The notes beneath the pieces were generated by a model. It was given only the letters and a program-made list of their open reading frames with translations. It was not told where the DNA came from and did not search any database. From positions 146,873-210,872 of the forward strand of contig NZ_VITA01000012.1 of NCBI RefSeq assembly GCF_007827695.1: a stretch of 64,000 bases of DNA, read 5' to 3'. Below are positions 1-11,885 of the stretch, piece after piece. Source of the stretch: Sinorhizobium medicae (GTDB lineage Bacteria; Pseudomonadota; Alphaproteobacteria; Rhizobiales; Rhizobiaceae). Every line of letters starts with the position of its first letter. Within the stretch, counting starts at the first letter, position 1. The position numbers and the translations under genes were made by a program.

Positions 1-1467
<1,467 letters not shown>

Positions 1468-1471
1468 TTAC

Positions 1472-1522
1472 TGCATGATTCCTTAAATCGGAATCGATTT
1501 GAGGAGAAAATCATCAAGCAAT
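1472..1522. repeat. Imperfect intergenic palindrome, recN-ligA gap
   Basis: TGCATGATT...CTTAAATCG is mirrored by CGATTTGAG...AATCAT...GCA around a GAA centre. It resembles palindromic elements common between rhizobial genes and is unlike the coding sequence around it. It could act as a recN mRNA 3' structure. The family name is not certain to me. Confidence 0.5.
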
Positions 1523-1602
1523 GCACACTTCCGAGGCGAAGTTTGCGCGTCCGGCAAAGCGCGGCGCTTCAGAGAAGCCGGCCGGAAACAAACCCGGTGC
1601 GA

Positions 1603-3276
1603 TCAGGCATTGCCGGCGAGCAATCGCGCAGCCGCGGCCCTCGCCTCTTCGGTGATCGAGGCCCCTGCCAGCATACGGGCTATCTCTTCGGTGCGTGCCG
1701 CATCGTCCATGCGAGCGACGCGAGTCGCGATCATCTCGGCTTTTTCCGCCGAGGGACCCTTCGAGATCAGGAGATGCGTGGCCGCACGCGCGGCAACCTG
1801 CGGCGCATGGGTGACCGAAAGCACCTGGACGGTCTTCGAAAGGCGTTTCAGGCGCTGACCGATCGCATCTGCCACGGCACCACCAACACCCGTGTCGATC
1901 TCGTCGAAGACGAGAGTCGGCGCCGAACCCCGGTCGGCAAGCGCCACTTTCAGCGCGAGCAGGAACCGCGAAAGCTCGCCGCCCGAAGCCACCTTCATGA
2001 TCGGTCCCGGCCTGGTGCCGGGATTGGTCTGTACGTGGAACTCGACTGAGTCGATCCCGTCGGCCGTAGGCGATTCCGGATCGCTCGTCACCTCCACCAT
2101 GAAGCGGGCGCGTTCCAGCTTCAGCGCCGGCAGTTCTTCCATAACGGCCGCCGAAAGTGCAACGGCCGTATTGTGCCGCTTTTCCGACAGCGACTGCGAT
2201 GCAGCGTCAAACGCCGCTTTGCATTCGCCGACCCGTACCTCGAGTTGCTGCAGCTTCTCCTCGCCTGCATCGAGATCGGCGAGATCGGCGATCATCCGCA
2301 CGGCAAGGGCGGGCAATTCGGTGACGGGGACGGAGTATTTCCGGCCCGCTGCGCGCAATGCGAAAAGCCGCTCTTCGACGCGTTCGAGCTCCTTGGGATC
2401 GAACTCGGTGTTGCGCAACGCGCGCTCGACCGCCATCTGGGCATCCGCAAGCTGGTTCAGTGCACCGTCCAGAAGTTCGACGGTCTCTTCAAGGAGGCCG
2501 GGAGCCTCATGGCTCTTGCGCTCCAGCCGCCGGACGAGCGATGCGATGAGCGGAACAGGCGATGCATTGCCGTTCAGAAACTCGGCTGCCTCGCTGATAT
2601 CGCCGGCGATGCGTTCGACCTTCATCATGCGGGCGCGGCTCTCCGCCAGCTCCTCCTCTTCGCCATCGCGCGGCGATAGTGTCTCGAGCTCCTCGACGGA
2701 GGAGCGGAGATAGTCCGCCTCCCGGGATGCGGCCTCCACCTTCTCCCGATGTTTCTTCAGCCCCCGCTCGGCATCCTTCCAGGCGCGGTAAAGGTTCGCG
2801 ACCGCTTCCGCCGCATCGGTGGTGCCGCCAAAAGCATCGACGAGCGTGCGGTGCGCGTCGGTATCGACGAGCGCTCGATCGTCATGCTGGCCATGGATTT
2901 CAACAAGCGTCTGGCCGACCTGGCGCATCAGCTGCACGCTGACCGGCTGATCGTTGATAAAGGCCTTGGTGCGGCCGTCCGCCGACTGCACGCGACGGAA
3001 GATCAGATCGCCATCGTCATCAATGCCGTTTTCCCGCAAAAGGAGCCGCGCCGAATGACCGGCCGGGACATCGAACACGGCGCTCACCTGGCCCCTGTCC
3101 TCGCCATGGCGCACGAGCGAACCGTCGCCGCGCCCGCCCAGCGCAAGCGACAGACTGTCGAGGAGAATGGATTTGCCCGCACCGGTTTCGCCGGTCAGCA
3201 CCGACAGCCCGACATCGAAGCTGAGGTCAAGCCGTTCGATCAGGACGATATCTCGGATCGCGAGCTGGGCGAGCAT
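1603..3276 (-). CDS. recN: DNA repair protein RecN
   Basis: SMC-like ATPase that acts at double-strand breaks during recombinational repair. The 557-residue length matches the family. The N-terminal Walker A is GETGAGKS (residues 29-36), a long charged helical middle part is consistent with the coiled coil, and a C-terminal signature/Walker B region contains SGGELSR and VFDEIDTGVGG. It lies between bamD (35 bases upstream) and ligA on the same strand, the usual alphaproteobacterial order. No LexA-type box was evident in the short upstream gap, so expression probably depends on the upstream transcription unit. Confidence 0.96.
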   Translation of the reverse strand: MLAQLAIRDIVLIERLDLSFDVGLSVLTGETGAGKSILLDSLSLALGGRGDGSLVRHGEDRGQVSAVFDVPAGHSARLLLRENGIDDDGDLIFRRVQSADGRTKAFINDQPVSVQLMRQVGQTLVEIHGQHDDRALVDTDAHRTLVDAFGGTTDAAEAVANLYRAWKDAERGLKKHREKVEAASREADYLRSSVEELETLSPRDGEEEELAESRARMMKVERIAGDISEAAEFLNGNASPVPLIASLVRRLERKSHEAPGLLEETVELLDGALNQLADAQMAVERALRNTEFDPKELERVEERLFALRAAGRKYSVPVTELPALAVRMIADLADLDAGEEKLQQLEVRVGECKAAFDAASQSLSEKRHNTAVALSAAVMEELPALKLERARFMVEVTSDPESPTADGIDSVEFHVQTNPGTRPGPIMKVASGGELSRFLLALKVALADRGSAPTLVFDEIDTGVGGAVADAIGQRLKRLSKTVQVLSVTHAPQVAARAATHLLISKGPSAEKAEMIATRVARMDDAARTEEIARMLAGASITEEARAAAARLLAGNA

Positions 3277-3311
3277 CCGGTTTCATATCTTCGTTGTCGG
3301 GCGCCTGGAAA

Positions 3312-4178
3312 TCACGCGCCGATAAGGTTTTTGCCCGCGCGCGCGATCCAGGATGTGCCGGTTTCGCGCGGCTCTAGCCCGCCCGATTGCAGCAGCTTGT
3401 AGGAATCGGCATACCATTGACTGTCCGGGTAGTTATGCCCGAGAACCGCTGCCGCTGTCTGAGCTTCCCCGGTCACGCCCATCGCATAATAGGCTTCGAC
3501 GAGACGGGCGAGTGCTTCCTCGACCTGATTTGTGGTCGGATATCGCTCGACGACGGTGCGGAAGCGCGAAATCGCGGCCAGGTATTCCTTGCGCTCGAGA
3601 TAATAACGGCCGACCTGCATTTCCTTGCCGGCGAGCTGGTCGCGTGCAAAACGGATCTTGGCCTGCGCGTCGTCGACATATTCGGAATCCGGATATTTGT
3701 CGACGACGACCTGCATTGCCTCCATTGCCCTCATAGCCGGTCTTTGATCCTGCGTCACCGACGGGATCTGCTTGGTGTAGGCCAGCCCCTGAATATATTG
3801 TGCATAGGCCGCGTCTTCGGACTGCGGATAAAGATTCAGGTAGCGGTTGGTCGAGTTGATCGCGTCCTGATACTGGCCGTTACGGTAAGAAACGAAGGCA
3901 TTCATCACCAGCGCTTTGCGGGCATATTCGGAGAACGGGTGCTGCTTGTCGATCGCCTCGAACTTCCGCGCCGCCTCCGTGGTCTTGCCGGCGTTCAGGT
4001 TTGCGAGACCCTGATTGTAGAGCACCTCCGGCGGGTCGGTCTCCGCCGTGAGTTTGGTGATGTCGATGTCCGGATCATTCTGGCAGGCCGTGATCAGACT
4101 GGAGCCGGCGACAGCCGCTAAAACGACCGCGGCGACACGCGCTGATTTTCTTATGTCGACAGAAACTGCAAGAACCAT
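3312..4178 (-). CDS. bamD: Outer-membrane assembly lipoprotein BamD (ComL)
   Basis: Periplasm-facing lipoprotein subunit of the BAM complex that inserts beta-barrel proteins in the outer membrane. An N-terminal hydrophobic segment ends in a lipobox-like LITAC, after which TPR-type helices follow ([37 protein letters not shown]). I start at the ATG at 4178 (288 residues): a GTG at 4196 is in frame but the GGGA before 4178 fits better as ribosome site. Its place between lpxC and recN is typical of Rhizobiales. Family assignment is firm; the exact start is less so. Confidence 0.93.
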   Translation of the reverse strand: MVLAVSVDIRKSARVAAVVLAAVAGSSLITACQNDPDIDITKLTAETDPPEVLYNQGLANLNAGKTTEAARKFEAIDKQHPFSEYARKALVMNAFVSYRNGQYQDAINSTNRYLNLYPQSEDAAYAQYIQGLAYTKQIPSVTQDQRPAMRAMEAMQVVVDKYPDSEYVDDAQAKIRFARDQLAGKEMQVGRYYLERKEYLAAISRFRTVVERYPTTNQVEEALARLVEAYYAMGVTGEAQTAAAVLGHNYPDSQWYADSYKLLQSGGLEPRETGTSWIARAGKNLIGA

Positions 4179-4395
4179 CGGATATTCCCGTTTCACTCAG
4201 CGGCTAGCACCCCGCCAGACTTGCGCGTTTTAGAGCAAGTTACCTCAAGACCGCAACGTCATGATCGGCAATTCATGCAAATTTGTGGCGTCTGGCTGCA
4301 CTGCACCTCTTTTCGGATGTGTAAAGTGCCTGTCGCATCGGGAAATCGGTGCAGCTGAACACCCGCTGCTTCCAGCGAATAACGAATCAGCAATG

Positions 4396-4418
4396 AAAAT
4401 GCCGGCCTTTCGGCCGGC
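4396..4418 (-). terminator. Rho-independent terminator after lpxC
   Basis: On the minus strand GCCGGCC-GAAA-GGCCGGC, a 7-bp GC stem with a GNRA-type loop, is followed by ATTTTC. It lies about 40 bases past the lpxC stop and separates it from bamD, which therefore needs its own promoter in 4197-4395. Confidence 0.8.
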
Positions 4419-4456
4419 GACTGGAGAATGAATAGTGGCTCGCCAGGCGACGACGA

Positions 4457-5410
4457 TCAGGCAGACCAGGGAGCGAAGCCAGGCGCGGCCACCGCCACCA
4501 TATCCCTTGGACGCGTGCGCTGGCGCGGCGTCGCCGTTTCCACGACTTCATAGGCGGTCGGATCGCTGAGCAATGCCTTTAGGGCATTGGCATTCATCCG
4601 GTGCCCGCCGCGATAGGAGCGGTAACAGCCAAGGAAGGGCGCACCCGCCAAAGAAAGATCGCCTACGGCATCAAGCGTTTTGTGGCGAACGAACTCGTCC
4701 GTATAACGCAGACCCTCGACATTGATGACCGTATTGTCATCCGAGATCACCACGGAATTCTCGAGCGACGAGCCGAGTGCGAACCCCCCGGCCCAAAGTC
4801 GCTCCACATCCCGCATGAAACCGAAAGTACGCGCCCGCGACAATTCCCGCTTGAAAACCGACGGTGTCATATCGCCTTTCCAGGATTGCCGGCCGATGAG
4901 CGGGCAATCGAAATCGATCTCGACTTCAAAGCGCATGCCGTCATAGGGCGTGAACTCGGACCAGGATGCACCCGATTCGATGCGCACCGGCTTGAGTATA
5001 CGGATATAGCGGCGCTTCTCCGGGAGCGAGTGAACGCCTGCCTGCTCGATCGCTTCGATGAAGGGCGCGGAGCTGCCATCCATGATCGGCATTTCGGCGC
5101 CATGTACTTCGATCAGCAGGTTGTCGAGGCCGAGTGCATAGACCGCTGCCATGACATGCTCGATCGTCGCGATCGACGTCGAGGGCGACAGACCTAGAAC
5201 GGTGCAGAGATCGGTATTGCCGACATGCGACGAGACGGCCCGGAACTCGCTGAGCCGCCCGCCAGCGAGCACCCGCTGGAAAACAATGCCGGCATCGGCA
5301 TCAGCCGGGTGGAAGGTAATCTCGACTTCCGACCCGGAGTGAACGCCAATACCCTTGAGGGTTATCGGGTTTGCAATCGTTGTCTGAAACCCGAGCAGTT
5401 CGATTCCCAT
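4457..5410 (-). CDS. lpxC: UDP-3-O-acyl-N-acetylglucosamine deacetylase LpxC
   Basis: Zinc amidase that performs the committed step of lipid A synthesis. The conserved start GIGVHSG, the zinc histidine in ATIEHVMAA, and the HKTLDAVGDL motif carrying the second zinc histidine and aspartate are all visible. The ATG at 5410 gives 317 residues, the usual length; an upstream in-frame TTG at 5425 is less likely. It sits directly downstream of ftsZ, tying lipid A output to the division cluster by position, although an ftsZ terminator intervenes. Confidence 0.96.
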   Translation of the reverse strand: MGIELLGFQTTIANPITLKGIGVHSGSEVEITFHPADADAGIVFQRVLAGGRLSEFRAVSSHVGNTDLCTVLGLSPSTSIATIEHVMAAVYALGLDNLLIEVHGAEMPIMDGSSAPFIEAIEQAGVHSLPEKRRYIRILKPVRIESGASWSEFTPYDGMRFEVEIDFDCPLIGRQSWKGDMTPSVFKRELSRARTFGFMRDVERLWAGGFALGSSLENSVVISDDNTVINVEGLRYTDEFVRHKTLDAVGDLSLAGAPFLGCYRSYRGGHRMNANALKALLSDPTAYEVVETATPRQRTRPRDMVAVAAPGFAPWSA

Positions 5411-5835
5411 TCTCGTCACTTTCAATCAAGGCGGCCGTTGGCCAATTCCTAAAAGGGTGCAGCTTTGCTCAAGGCACAAGACAAAGTACCGGGATCCCGC
5501 GCCAACCGGCCGGAACCTCGCTTCGAACCAACAGCGCCCGATCGAATCGTCTGCGTCCCCAATTCCGATGCTGAAAATAAGAGTTTGGAGGCACCATTCC
5601 AAATCACTGTTCGTTTCGTTTTGTTACGCAATTCATATGCGCACAATGGAAGTAGTAACCCCGTGAAATCACGGGAGAAATCGAAAAATGCCCGGGCTTG
5701 CGCCCGGGCATCGGCAAGGTGAAGGAACAGCCTCCGCATCTTGCCTCGAACCGAAATCGGCTCAAGAAAAACATGCAGTGGCTGAAGTACTACAGCGACG
5801 CTGTGCGGCTGATCAGACGCACAACGCTGTAGGTA
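5411..5835. other. Gap between ftsZ and lpxC
   Basis: About 425 bases with no convincing gene. It holds the ftsZ terminator (5684-5711) and then roughly 270 bases of relatively AT-rich sequence that must contain the lpxC promoter and leader. A 96-codon minus-strand frame here has no ribosome site or recognisable motif and is not called. Confidence 0.6.
5684..5711 (-). terminator. Rho-independent terminator after ftsZ
   Basis: On the minus strand ATGCCCGGGC-GCAA-GCCCGGGCAT forms a perfect 10-bp stem followed by TTTT, about 125 bases beyond the ftsZ stop. It should end the ddlB-ftsQAZ transcript before lpxC. Confidence 0.85.
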
Positions 5836-7608
5836 TCAGCTCGATTGGCGGCGCAGGAACGCCGGGATTTCGAGTTGATCGTCTTCATGCGACCGCATCT
5901 GCGGGGCAGCGCGACCGTGGTCGTCGAGCTGGCCGCGACGCGGCGCATAGAGGCTGGCTTCCGGAGAAAGCGGCCGACGCTGCTGCGAGGCGGCGCTCGG
6001 TGCGGCTGCGGTCATGTCGGACGAGACATTCGTCGCCTCCCGCTCCCGCAATCCCAGGGAAGTTGTGATCTTGTTCAGGAGCCCCATCGGCCCGCGCTCT
6101 TCCTGATGCAAGGGCGCCGGCTGTGCCCGGTGGTTCATTTCAGCCTTCACGACCGGAGGAAAATCCTCGACCTTAGGCATGCGGACCGGCTCGGCCTGCT
6201 GGCGTACGACCGGAGCGGGCTCCTGCCTGACGGGCTGGGCCTGCATCTGCGGCTGGACTGGCGCCTGCATCTCGACGGGGCGCGGTGCCGGCTGCGCCGG
6301 CCGCATTGCCGGCGCTTCAGCCGGAGCGACGCCGGCGAAAAGCTTGCTCTGCGGACGGAAAGCCTCTTCCTGCGGCTGCGGGGCCGCTGCGGAGATCTGG
6401 GCGTGGGCAGCTATATCGAGCTCCCGCTCCATTTCGGCTTCGCGGATCGCAAGCGCGATGTGGTCGACATTCTGCTGCTGAACCGGTTGCTGCACCGGCT
6501 GCGGCTGGGGCGCAGGCTGATGCGAAACGGTCGGCTGCGGGATGCTCTGTTGCGGCTGGGCCGGAACAGCGGCGGACGGACGGACGATCGGCTTCTGCGT
6601 TACCTGACGAAAGTCGGCAGAGCGGCCGGCCACCTCCGCGGCAGTACGGTCGATGCCGGTGGCGACGACGGAGACCCGGATAAGGCCCTCGAGTTCTTCG
6701 TCGAAGGTCGCACCGAGAATGATGTTGGCGTCCGGATCGACTTCCTCGCGGATACGCGTCGCAGCCTCGTCCACTTCGAAGAGCGTAAGGTCGCGGCCGC
6801 CGGTGATCGAGATAAGCAGGCCTTGAGCGCCCTTCATCGACGTCTCGTCGAGCAGCGGGTTGGCGATCGCAGCTTCCGCCGCCGCCATTGCGCGGCCTTC
6901 ACCCGAAGCTTCGCCGGTACCCATCATGGCGCGGCCCATCTCGCGCATCACCGAACGAACGTCGGCGAAATCGAGGTTGATGAGGCCTTCCTTGACCATG
7001 AGGTCGGTGATGCAGGCGACACCCGAATAGAGAACCTGGTCAGCCATGGCAAAGGCGTCCGCGAAGGTCGTCTTGTCATTGGCGATGCGGAAGAGGTTCT
7101 GGTTCGGAATCACGATCAGCGTGTCGACCGACTTCTGAAGATCGGAGATGCCCTGATCGGCGATGCGCATGCGGCGTCCGCCTTCGAAATGGAAGGGCTT
7201 GGTGACGACGCCGACGGTAAGGATACCCTTGTTGCGGGCCGCCTGGGCCACGATCGGAGCAGCGCCGGTGCCGGTGCCGCCACCCATACCGGCGGTAACG
7301 AAGCACATATGCGTGCCCTGCAGGTGATCGATGATCTCGTCGATGCACTCTTCAGCAGCCGCACGGCCGACTTCCGGCTGCGAGCCTGCACCCAGGCCTT
7401 CGGTAACGGCGACACCCATCTGGATGATCCGTTCGGCCTTGGTCATGGTGAGGGCCTGGGCGTCCGTATTGGCAACGACGAAATCGACGCCCTGGAGCCC
7501 GGCGGTGATCATGTTGTTGACGGCGTTGCCGCCGCCGCCGCCGACGCCGAAGACCGTGATGCGCGGCTTCAGCTCGGTAATGTCCGGCTTCTGCAAGTTG
7601 ATGGCCAT
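5836..7608 (-). CDS. ftsZ: Cell division GTPase FtsZ with extended linker
   Basis: Tubulin homologue that forms the Z ring. The N-terminal GTP-binding loop [13 protein letters not shown] (21-33) and tubulin signature [10 protein letters not shown] (about 109-118) are intact. The GTPase core ends near residue 330; then comes a roughly 240-residue linker rich in Pro, Gln and Ala, and a conserved C-terminal peptide [13 protein letters not shown] that binds FtsA and other partners. At 590 residues it is over 200 longer than E. coli FtsZ, as known for Sinorhizobium FtsZ1. The ATG at 7608 has AGGAACAGG upstream. It is last in ddlB-ftsQ-ftsA-ftsZ. Confidence 0.98.
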   Translation of the reverse strand: MAINLQKPDITELKPRITVFGVGGGGGNAVNNMITAGLQGVDFVVANTDAQALTMTKAERIIQMGVAVTEGLGAGSQPEVGRAAAEECIDEIIDHLQGTHMCFVTAGMGGGTGTGAAPIVAQAARNKGILTVGVVTKPFHFEGGRRMRIADQGISDLQKSVDTLIVIPNQNLFRIANDKTTFADAFAMADQVLYSGVACITDLMVKEGLINLDFADVRSVMREMGRAMMGTGEASGEGRAMAAAEAAIANPLLDETSMKGAQGLLISITGGRDLTLFEVDEAATRIREEVDPDANIILGATFDEELEGLIRVSVVATGIDRTAAEVAGRSADFRQVTQKPIVRPSAAVPAQPQQSIPQPTVSHQPAPQPQPVQQPVQQQNVDHIALAIREAEMERELDIAAHAQISAAAPQPQEEAFRPQSKLFAGVAPAEAPAMRPAQPAPRPVEMQAPVQPQMQAQPVRQEPAPVVRQQAEPVRMPKVEDFPPVVKAEMNHRAQPAPLHQEERGPMGLLNKITTSLGLREREATNVSSDMTAAAPSAASQQRRPLSPEASLYAPRRGQLDDHGRAAPQMRSHEDDQLEIPAFLRRQSS

Positions 7609-7702
7609 AGTCCTGTTCCTTCTCTTTCCCTGGCCGCCTTGCCGAGCCGGCCAATTCCTTCAAACTCGAATACCTGTCTCGTCCGGCTGAATGCCGATCG
7701 AT

Positions 7703-9031
7703 CTAGAAACTTTCTTTCAGCCATTGCCCCATTCGGGCGAAGCGGCTGTTGCCGCCGAGCGTGGAGAGCATGCCGCTGCCGGCGGCATGTGTCTCCAGAT
7801 CGGCGACCTGGGGATAGATCATCAGCCCGACGGCAGTGGAGAAGGCGGGACCCTTCGCAGCGGCCGGGAGGCCGGATACTCCAAGTGGCCGGCCGATGCG
7901 GACATTGCGGGCAAGAATGCGCCGCGCCGCTTCCGGCAGGCCGGTCAACTGGCTGGCGCCGCCCGTCAGAACGATCCGTTTTCCGACGATCGGACTGAAT
8001 CCGGACCGCTGGATGCGATCACGGATGAGCTCCAGCGTTTCCTCGATGCGAGCGCGCACGATGCGCGAAACCAGCGCGCGCGGTACGTGCGTCGGCTGGT
8101 CGCGATCGTCCTCGCCGATCGGCGGAACCGAAATGATATCGCGCTCGTCGGCGCTGTTCGGAAGCGCCGAACCGTGCACGACCTTCAACCGCTCGGCATC
8201 CTCGATGCGAGTGGACAGGCCGCGCGCCAGATCGGTCGTGACATGGTGACCGCCAAGGCCGACTGCGTCGGCATGGACGAGCCTGCCTTCGGCGAAAACC
8301 GAGATCGTCGTCGTGCCCCCGCCCATATCGATCGCCGCGCATCCAAGCTCGACCTCGTCGTCCACAAGTGCCGCAAGACCGCTCGCATAGGGCGTCGCGA
8401 CCATGCCCTCTACGGAGAGGTGCGCGCGATTGACGCAAAGCTCGAGATTCTTCAATGCGGGCCGCTCCGCCGTCAGCACATGCATGTCGACGCCGAGCAC
8501 ATCGCCGAACATTGCCAGCGGGTCGCGTATGCCGCGCTCGCCGTCGAGCGAAAACCCCGTCGGCAAGGAATGCAGTATGGCCCGATCGGTGCGCAGCGAC
8601 TGGTGGCCCGCGGCGGCAAGAACCTTCTTCAGATCGTTCGCCTCGACCTCCTGCCCACCGAGATCGATCGTTGCGGTATAGACGTCGCTCTGCAGACGGC
8701 CTGCGGAAACATTCACGATGAGGCTGTCGATCGTCAGCCCCGCCATGCGCTCGGCTGCATCGACTGCAAGCCTGACCACGCTTTCCACCGCATCGAGATC
8801 GGCGATGACGCCGTTCTTGACGCCCCGCGACTTCTGGTGGCCGATGCCGATGACCTCGATGTTATGCGTGCGGCCCGGCAGGATCTGGCTCTCGGCGCGC
8901 GGCGTCAGGCGGCCGATCATGCACACCACCTTGGTCGACCCGATGTCCAGGACCGAAACCACATGCGACCGCTTCGACGACAGTGGCTTCAGACGCGGAA
9001 GGCCGAAATTGGCGGATCCGAACAGATTCAT
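7703..9031 (-). CDS. ftsA: Cell division protein FtsA
   Basis: Actin-fold ATPase that tethers FtsZ to the membrane and recruits later division proteins. The 442-residue frame shows the phosphate-1 motif VLDIGSTKVVC near residue 26, the phosphate-2 region AAIDMGGGTTTISVF, the adenosine-side VLTGGASQLTGL and a basic, aromatic C-terminal helix (MGQWLKESF) suited to membrane binding. The start codon overlaps the ftsQ stop (ATGA), implying translational coupling, and ftsZ begins 94 bases downstream. Confidence 0.97.
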   Translation of the reverse strand: MNLFGSANFGLPRLKPLSSKRSHVVSVLDIGSTKVVCMIGRLTPRAESQILPGRTHNIEVIGIGHQKSRGVKNGVIADLDAVESVVRLAVDAAERMAGLTIDSLIVNVSAGRLQSDVYTATIDLGGQEVEANDLKKVLAAAGHQSLRTDRAILHSLPTGFSLDGERGIRDPLAMFGDVLGVDMHVLTAERPALKNLELCVNRAHLSVEGMVATPYASGLAALVDDEVELGCAAIDMGGGTTTISVFAEGRLVHADAVGLGGHHVTTDLARGLSTRIEDAERLKVVHGSALPNSADERDIISVPPIGEDDRDQPTHVPRALVSRIVRARIEETLELIRDRIQRSGFSPIVGKRIVLTGGASQLTGLPEAARRILARNVRIGRPLGVSGLPAAAKGPAFSTAVGLMIYPQVADLETHAAGSGMLSTLGGNSRFARMGQWLKESF

Positions 9032-9957
9032 ATCCGCTTCTCCTGGGCTTTCAGCATCTTCTCCCTCGCCTTGAGCGCGACTTCCCGACGCTTCACCGCG
9101 TCAGCAGTCAACTGTACGGTCGTGCGGTCGTCGAGCCTGAGATCGACGGCCGCAATATCGCGCTCGAGCAATTTATGCGTGTCCTGCATATGGGCAAGGA
9201 CGCTCATCGCGCGGGCGACATCCTTCTCCGGAAGTTTCACGACGACGCCATTATGGAGGCGCAGATCCCAGCGGCGCCCTGCGACGCGCACGAAGGCCTT
9301 GACGCGGGAGCGGAACTCGGGCCAGCGGGAGAATTCATCGTAAAATGCAGCCGCGGCGGTCTCCGCATCGCGGCCGACGAAAAGCGGCAGGCTGGCAAAC
9401 TTGTTGTCCCTGAGCGGCGCGATGACGCTGCCGCTGCGCTCGATAAGCGATAGATCCGATCCGTGCTGCCAGATGCCAAAGGCTTCCCGCTCCCTGAGAA
9501 CGACCTCGATCGTGCCTGGATAGATCTTGCGCACGGTCACGGTCTCGACCCAGGGCAGTTCGCCGATCAGCCGACGCGCCTCCTCGATATCGAGCGCCAC
9601 AAGCGACGTCGTACCGTCCAGACCGAGCTGCTGAAGGATATCGATCTCCGAGGTCTGCGCATTGCCCGAGACGCGGACGTCCTCGATTGCGAAACCCGCC
9701 GCAGTCGTCGAGACCTGGGCGAAGCTCTGCGTATGCCCGCCGAGCGACATGCCGTAGAGGCCGGTCGCCAGCAGGAAGGCTGCAGCGGAAACCGTTCCGG
9801 TGTGATTGGGAAAACGGACACGACCGGCACCGAGACTGACGAGAAACCGCACGCCCTTGCGCAGCGGTCGCGGCAGGACGAACGATTCATCCGCCTCGGC
9901 GACACCCCCGGCTGGGTGACGAACCCTCTTGCCCCTTCTGCCCCTCAACGCAAGCAC
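9028..9957 (-). CDS. ftsQ: Cell division protein FtsQ
   Basis: Bitopic divisome protein. A basic cytoplasmic N-terminus is followed by one membrane segment ([16 protein letters not shown] region), a POTRA domain ([20 protein letters not shown]) and the FtsQ/DivIB beta domain with [20 protein letters not shown] prefer the GTG at 9957 (309 residues) because GGTGGAGG inside the ddlB 3' end sits seven bases before it; a GTG at 9978 is in frame but lacks a good ribosome site. It overlaps ddlB by 13 bases and ftsA by 4, so the three are probably coupled. Confidence 0.94.
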   Translation of the reverse strand: MLALRGRRGKRVRHPAGGVAEADESFVLPRPLRKGVRFLVSLGAGRVRFPNHTGTVSAAAFLLATGLYGMSLGGHTQSFAQVSTTAAGFAIEDVRVSGNAQTSEIDILQQLGLDGTTSLVALDIEEARRLIGELPWVETVTVRKIYPGTIEVVLREREAFGIWQHGSDLSLIERSGSVIAPLRDNKFASLPLFVGRDAETAAAAFYDEFSRWPEFRSRVKAFVRVAGRRWDLRLHNGVVVKLPEKDVARAMSVLAHMQDTHKLLERDIAAVDLRLDDRTTVQLTADAVKRREVALKAREKMLKAQEKRI

Positions 9958-10871
9958 GACGCGTCCTCCACCATCCACCTGAGAAATTCACCAAACCGAA
10001 GGCCCGCATGCTGCGCCATTTCGGGCACCAGGGAGGTTGGGGTCATGCCGGGTTGGGTGTTGATCTCGAGCCAGATCAACTCGCCCTCACCATCGCCACG
10101 ATCGTCGAAACGAAAGTCGGACCGGCTGACGCCGCGGCAACCGATCGCCTGATGCGCCTTCAAAGCCAGTGTTTGTATTTTTTGGTAAATATTTGGTGAA
10201 ACCTGTGCCGGTATGACGTGCTTCGAGCCACCTTTTACGTATTTAGAGTCGTAATCGTAGAAGGCATGCCCCTGCGGAATGATCTCAGTGACGCCAAGAG
10301 CGACATCGCCCATGACGCCGCAGGTGAATTCGCGTCCTGCAACGTAGCGCTCGACCATGATGCGGTCGCCGTAGCGCCAGTCGCTCGAGGTGATCACCTG
10401 AGGCGGATGCGACTGATCCTCCTTGACGATCACCACGCCGAAGCTCGACCCCTCTCGCACCGGCTTCACCACGTAGGGGGGCTTCATCGGATGCTGATTG
10501 CCGAAGCTGCGGCGGTCCATGACCACTGCCTCGGCAACCGGAATACCGGCGGCCTTGGCGACATGCTTTGCCTGGGCCTTGTCCATGGCCAGCGCAGAGG
10601 CAAGAACGCCCGAATGGGTATAGGGAATTTCGAGATATTCGAGGATTCCCTGAATCGTTCCGTCTTCGCCGAATGGTCCGTGAAGCGCGTTGAAGACCAC
10701 ATCCGGGCGCAATTCCTGAAGCACCGCCGCGACGTCGTGACCGACATCGACGCGCGTGACGCGATAGCCTTCGCCTTCCAGAGCATCCGCGCAAGCCGTC
10801 CCCGAAGACAGGCTCACCGGCCTCTCCGAGGAAAATCCGCCCAACAGGACAGCGACATGCTTGCTGCTCAT
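9945..10871 (-). CDS. ddlB: D-alanine--D-alanine ligase
   Basis: ATP-grasp enzyme making the D-Ala-D-Ala end of the peptidoglycan stem peptide in the cytoplasm. The 308-residue protein has the N-terminal [13 protein letters not shown], the [15 protein letters not shown] motif, the ATP loop [10 protein letters not shown] and the C-terminal metal site [15 protein letters not shown]. It heads the ddlB-ftsQ-ftsA-ftsZ unit; the preceding gap carries CtrA-type half-sites (10977-11005). MurF uses its product, so substrate supply and division genes share this cluster. Confidence 0.97.
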   Translation of the reverse strand: MSSKHVAVLLGGFSSERPVSLSSGTACADALEGEGYRVTRVDVGHDVAAVLQELRPDVVFNALHGPFGEDGTIQGILEYLEIPYTHSGVLASALAMDKAQAKHVAKAAGIPVAEAVVMDRRSFGNQHPMKPPYVVKPVREGSSFGVVIVKEDQSHPPQVITSSDWRYGDRIMVERYVAGREFTCGVMGDVALGVTEIIPQGHAFYDYDSKYVKGGSKHVIPAQVSPNIYQKIQTLALKAHQAIGCRGVSRSDFRFDDRGDGEGELIWLEINTQPGMTPTSLVPEMAQHAGLRFGEFLRWMVEDASCLR

Positions 10872-10976
10872 TCAAACCCCCAAACAATACGCCATTATCG
10901 CGAAGCTTGCTTGCACCTGGCTGATTCCGAAATCGCGATTCGCGAGATCGCCGCGTAGAACCACTACAACGACATT

Positions 10977-11005
10977 ATGGTTAATGAAGTGTTTACTTTG
11001 GTTAA
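10977..11005 (-). promoter_or_regulatory. Candidate CtrA half-sites upstream of ddlB-ftsQAZ
   Basis: On the minus strand TTAACCAA (10998-11005) and TTAACCAT (10977-10984) lie in the same orientation 21 bp apart, two helical turns, about 105-135 bases upstream of the ddlB ATG. TTAACCAT is the alphaproteobacterial CtrA half-site. Matches of this size can occur by chance in an AT-rich gap. The rest of the 313-base gap holds the aqpZ terminator and no gene. Confidence 0.4.
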
Positions 11006-11116
11006 CTCTCTCGCTTAATGCCCTTGGGCGGCACCGCCAAGAATCAACCAGAAACAAGATTTCCTAGCTGAATCAGAGGTTTCTGTGGCTTGCAAGGGAA
11101 ATAATCTCTGGAAAGG

Positions 11117-11148
11117 ACGAGCCCGCCTGCGGGCGCAGGCGGGCTCGT
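11117..11148 (-). terminator. Strong hairpin after aqpZ
   Basis: ACGAGCCCGCCTGC and its exact complement form a 14-bp stem with a 4-base loop, 37-68 bases past the aqpZ stop. On the minus strand it is followed by CCTTTCC, a weak U tract, so a terminator or stable mRNA end is likely. Confidence 0.7.
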
Positions 11149-11184
11149 GGAGGTCTTGGCCGGGTGTTCCATGCCTTTTTCCGG

Positions 11185-11871
11185 CTAGGCTTCCTCGCCG
11201 ACGACCTTCCAGGCGATTCCGGCAATGACCGCACCGATCAGCGGCGCCACCCAGAAAAGCCAGAGCTGTGAAATCGCCCAATCGCCGACGAACAGCGCCT
11301 GCCCGGTCGATCGAGCCGGATTGACCGAGGTGTTGGTGACCGGGATCGACACGAGGTGAATCAGCGTCAGCCCGAGGCCGATGGCGATGGGTGCGAAGCC
11401 CACAGGCACCCGGCTGTGCGTCGAGCCCAGAATGATGAACAGGAAAAAGGCGGTCATGACCACCTCGGTGACGAGCGCTGCCGTCAGCGAGTAGCCGCCC
11501 GGAGAGTGCTCGCCGTAGCCATTGGCGGCAAAACTACCAAGCTGGAAATCGGCCTTGCCGGTGGCGATCACGTAGAGGACGGCAGCCGCGGCGATCGCCC
11601 CGGCAACCTGCGCGATGATGTATCCGACGAGGCTCGCCGGCGGCACCCTGCCGACGACGGCAAGACCGAGCGATACCGCCGGATTGAAATGGCCGCCGGA
11701 AATTCCGCCAACCGCATAGGCCATGGTCAGCACCGTAAGGCCGAAGGCAAAGGAGACGCCAAGCAGGCCGATACCGACCTCCGGGAAGGCCGCGGCAAGC
11801 ACGGCGCTGCCGCACCCGCCGAGAACGAGCCAGAAAGTACCGAGAAATTCCACAGAAAGCTTCCTGAACAT
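11185..11871 (-). CDS. aqpZ: Aquaporin Z
   Basis: Inner-membrane water channel with six helices. Both NPA motifs are present ([11 protein letters not shown] and NTSVNPARS), as are filter residues of water-selective channels: a histidine in LIHLVSIP, the threonine before the second NPA and the following arginine. The ATG at 11871 gives 228 residues; an upstream in-frame codon at 11895 adds residues not typical of the family and would overlap the palindrome at 11886-11906. It interrupts the dcw cluster between ddlB and murB together with the plus-strand MFS gene. Confidence 0.95.
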   Translation of the reverse strand: MFRKLSVEFLGTFWLVLGGCGSAVLAAAFPEVGIGLLGVSFAFGLTVLTMAYAVGGISGGHFNPAVSLGLAVVGRVPPASLVGYIIAQVAGAIAAAAVLYVIATGKADFQLGSFAANGYGEHSPGGYSLTAALVTEVVMTAFFLFIILGSTHSRVPVGFAPIAIGLGLTLIHLVSIPVTNTSVNPARSTGQALFVGDWAISQLWLFWVAPLIGAVIAGIAWKVVGEEA

Positions 11872-11885
11872 GAATACTCCCCCAA

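Noticed and set aside
5449..5739. A 96-codon minus-strand frame between ftsZ and lpxC
   Set aside because: It contains the ftsZ terminator, lacks a ribosome site and resembles no protein family known to me.
5845..7998. A 717-codon plus-strand frame opposite ftsZ
   Set aside because: Arg/Leu/His-rich antisense reading of ftsZ with no domain and no ribosome site.
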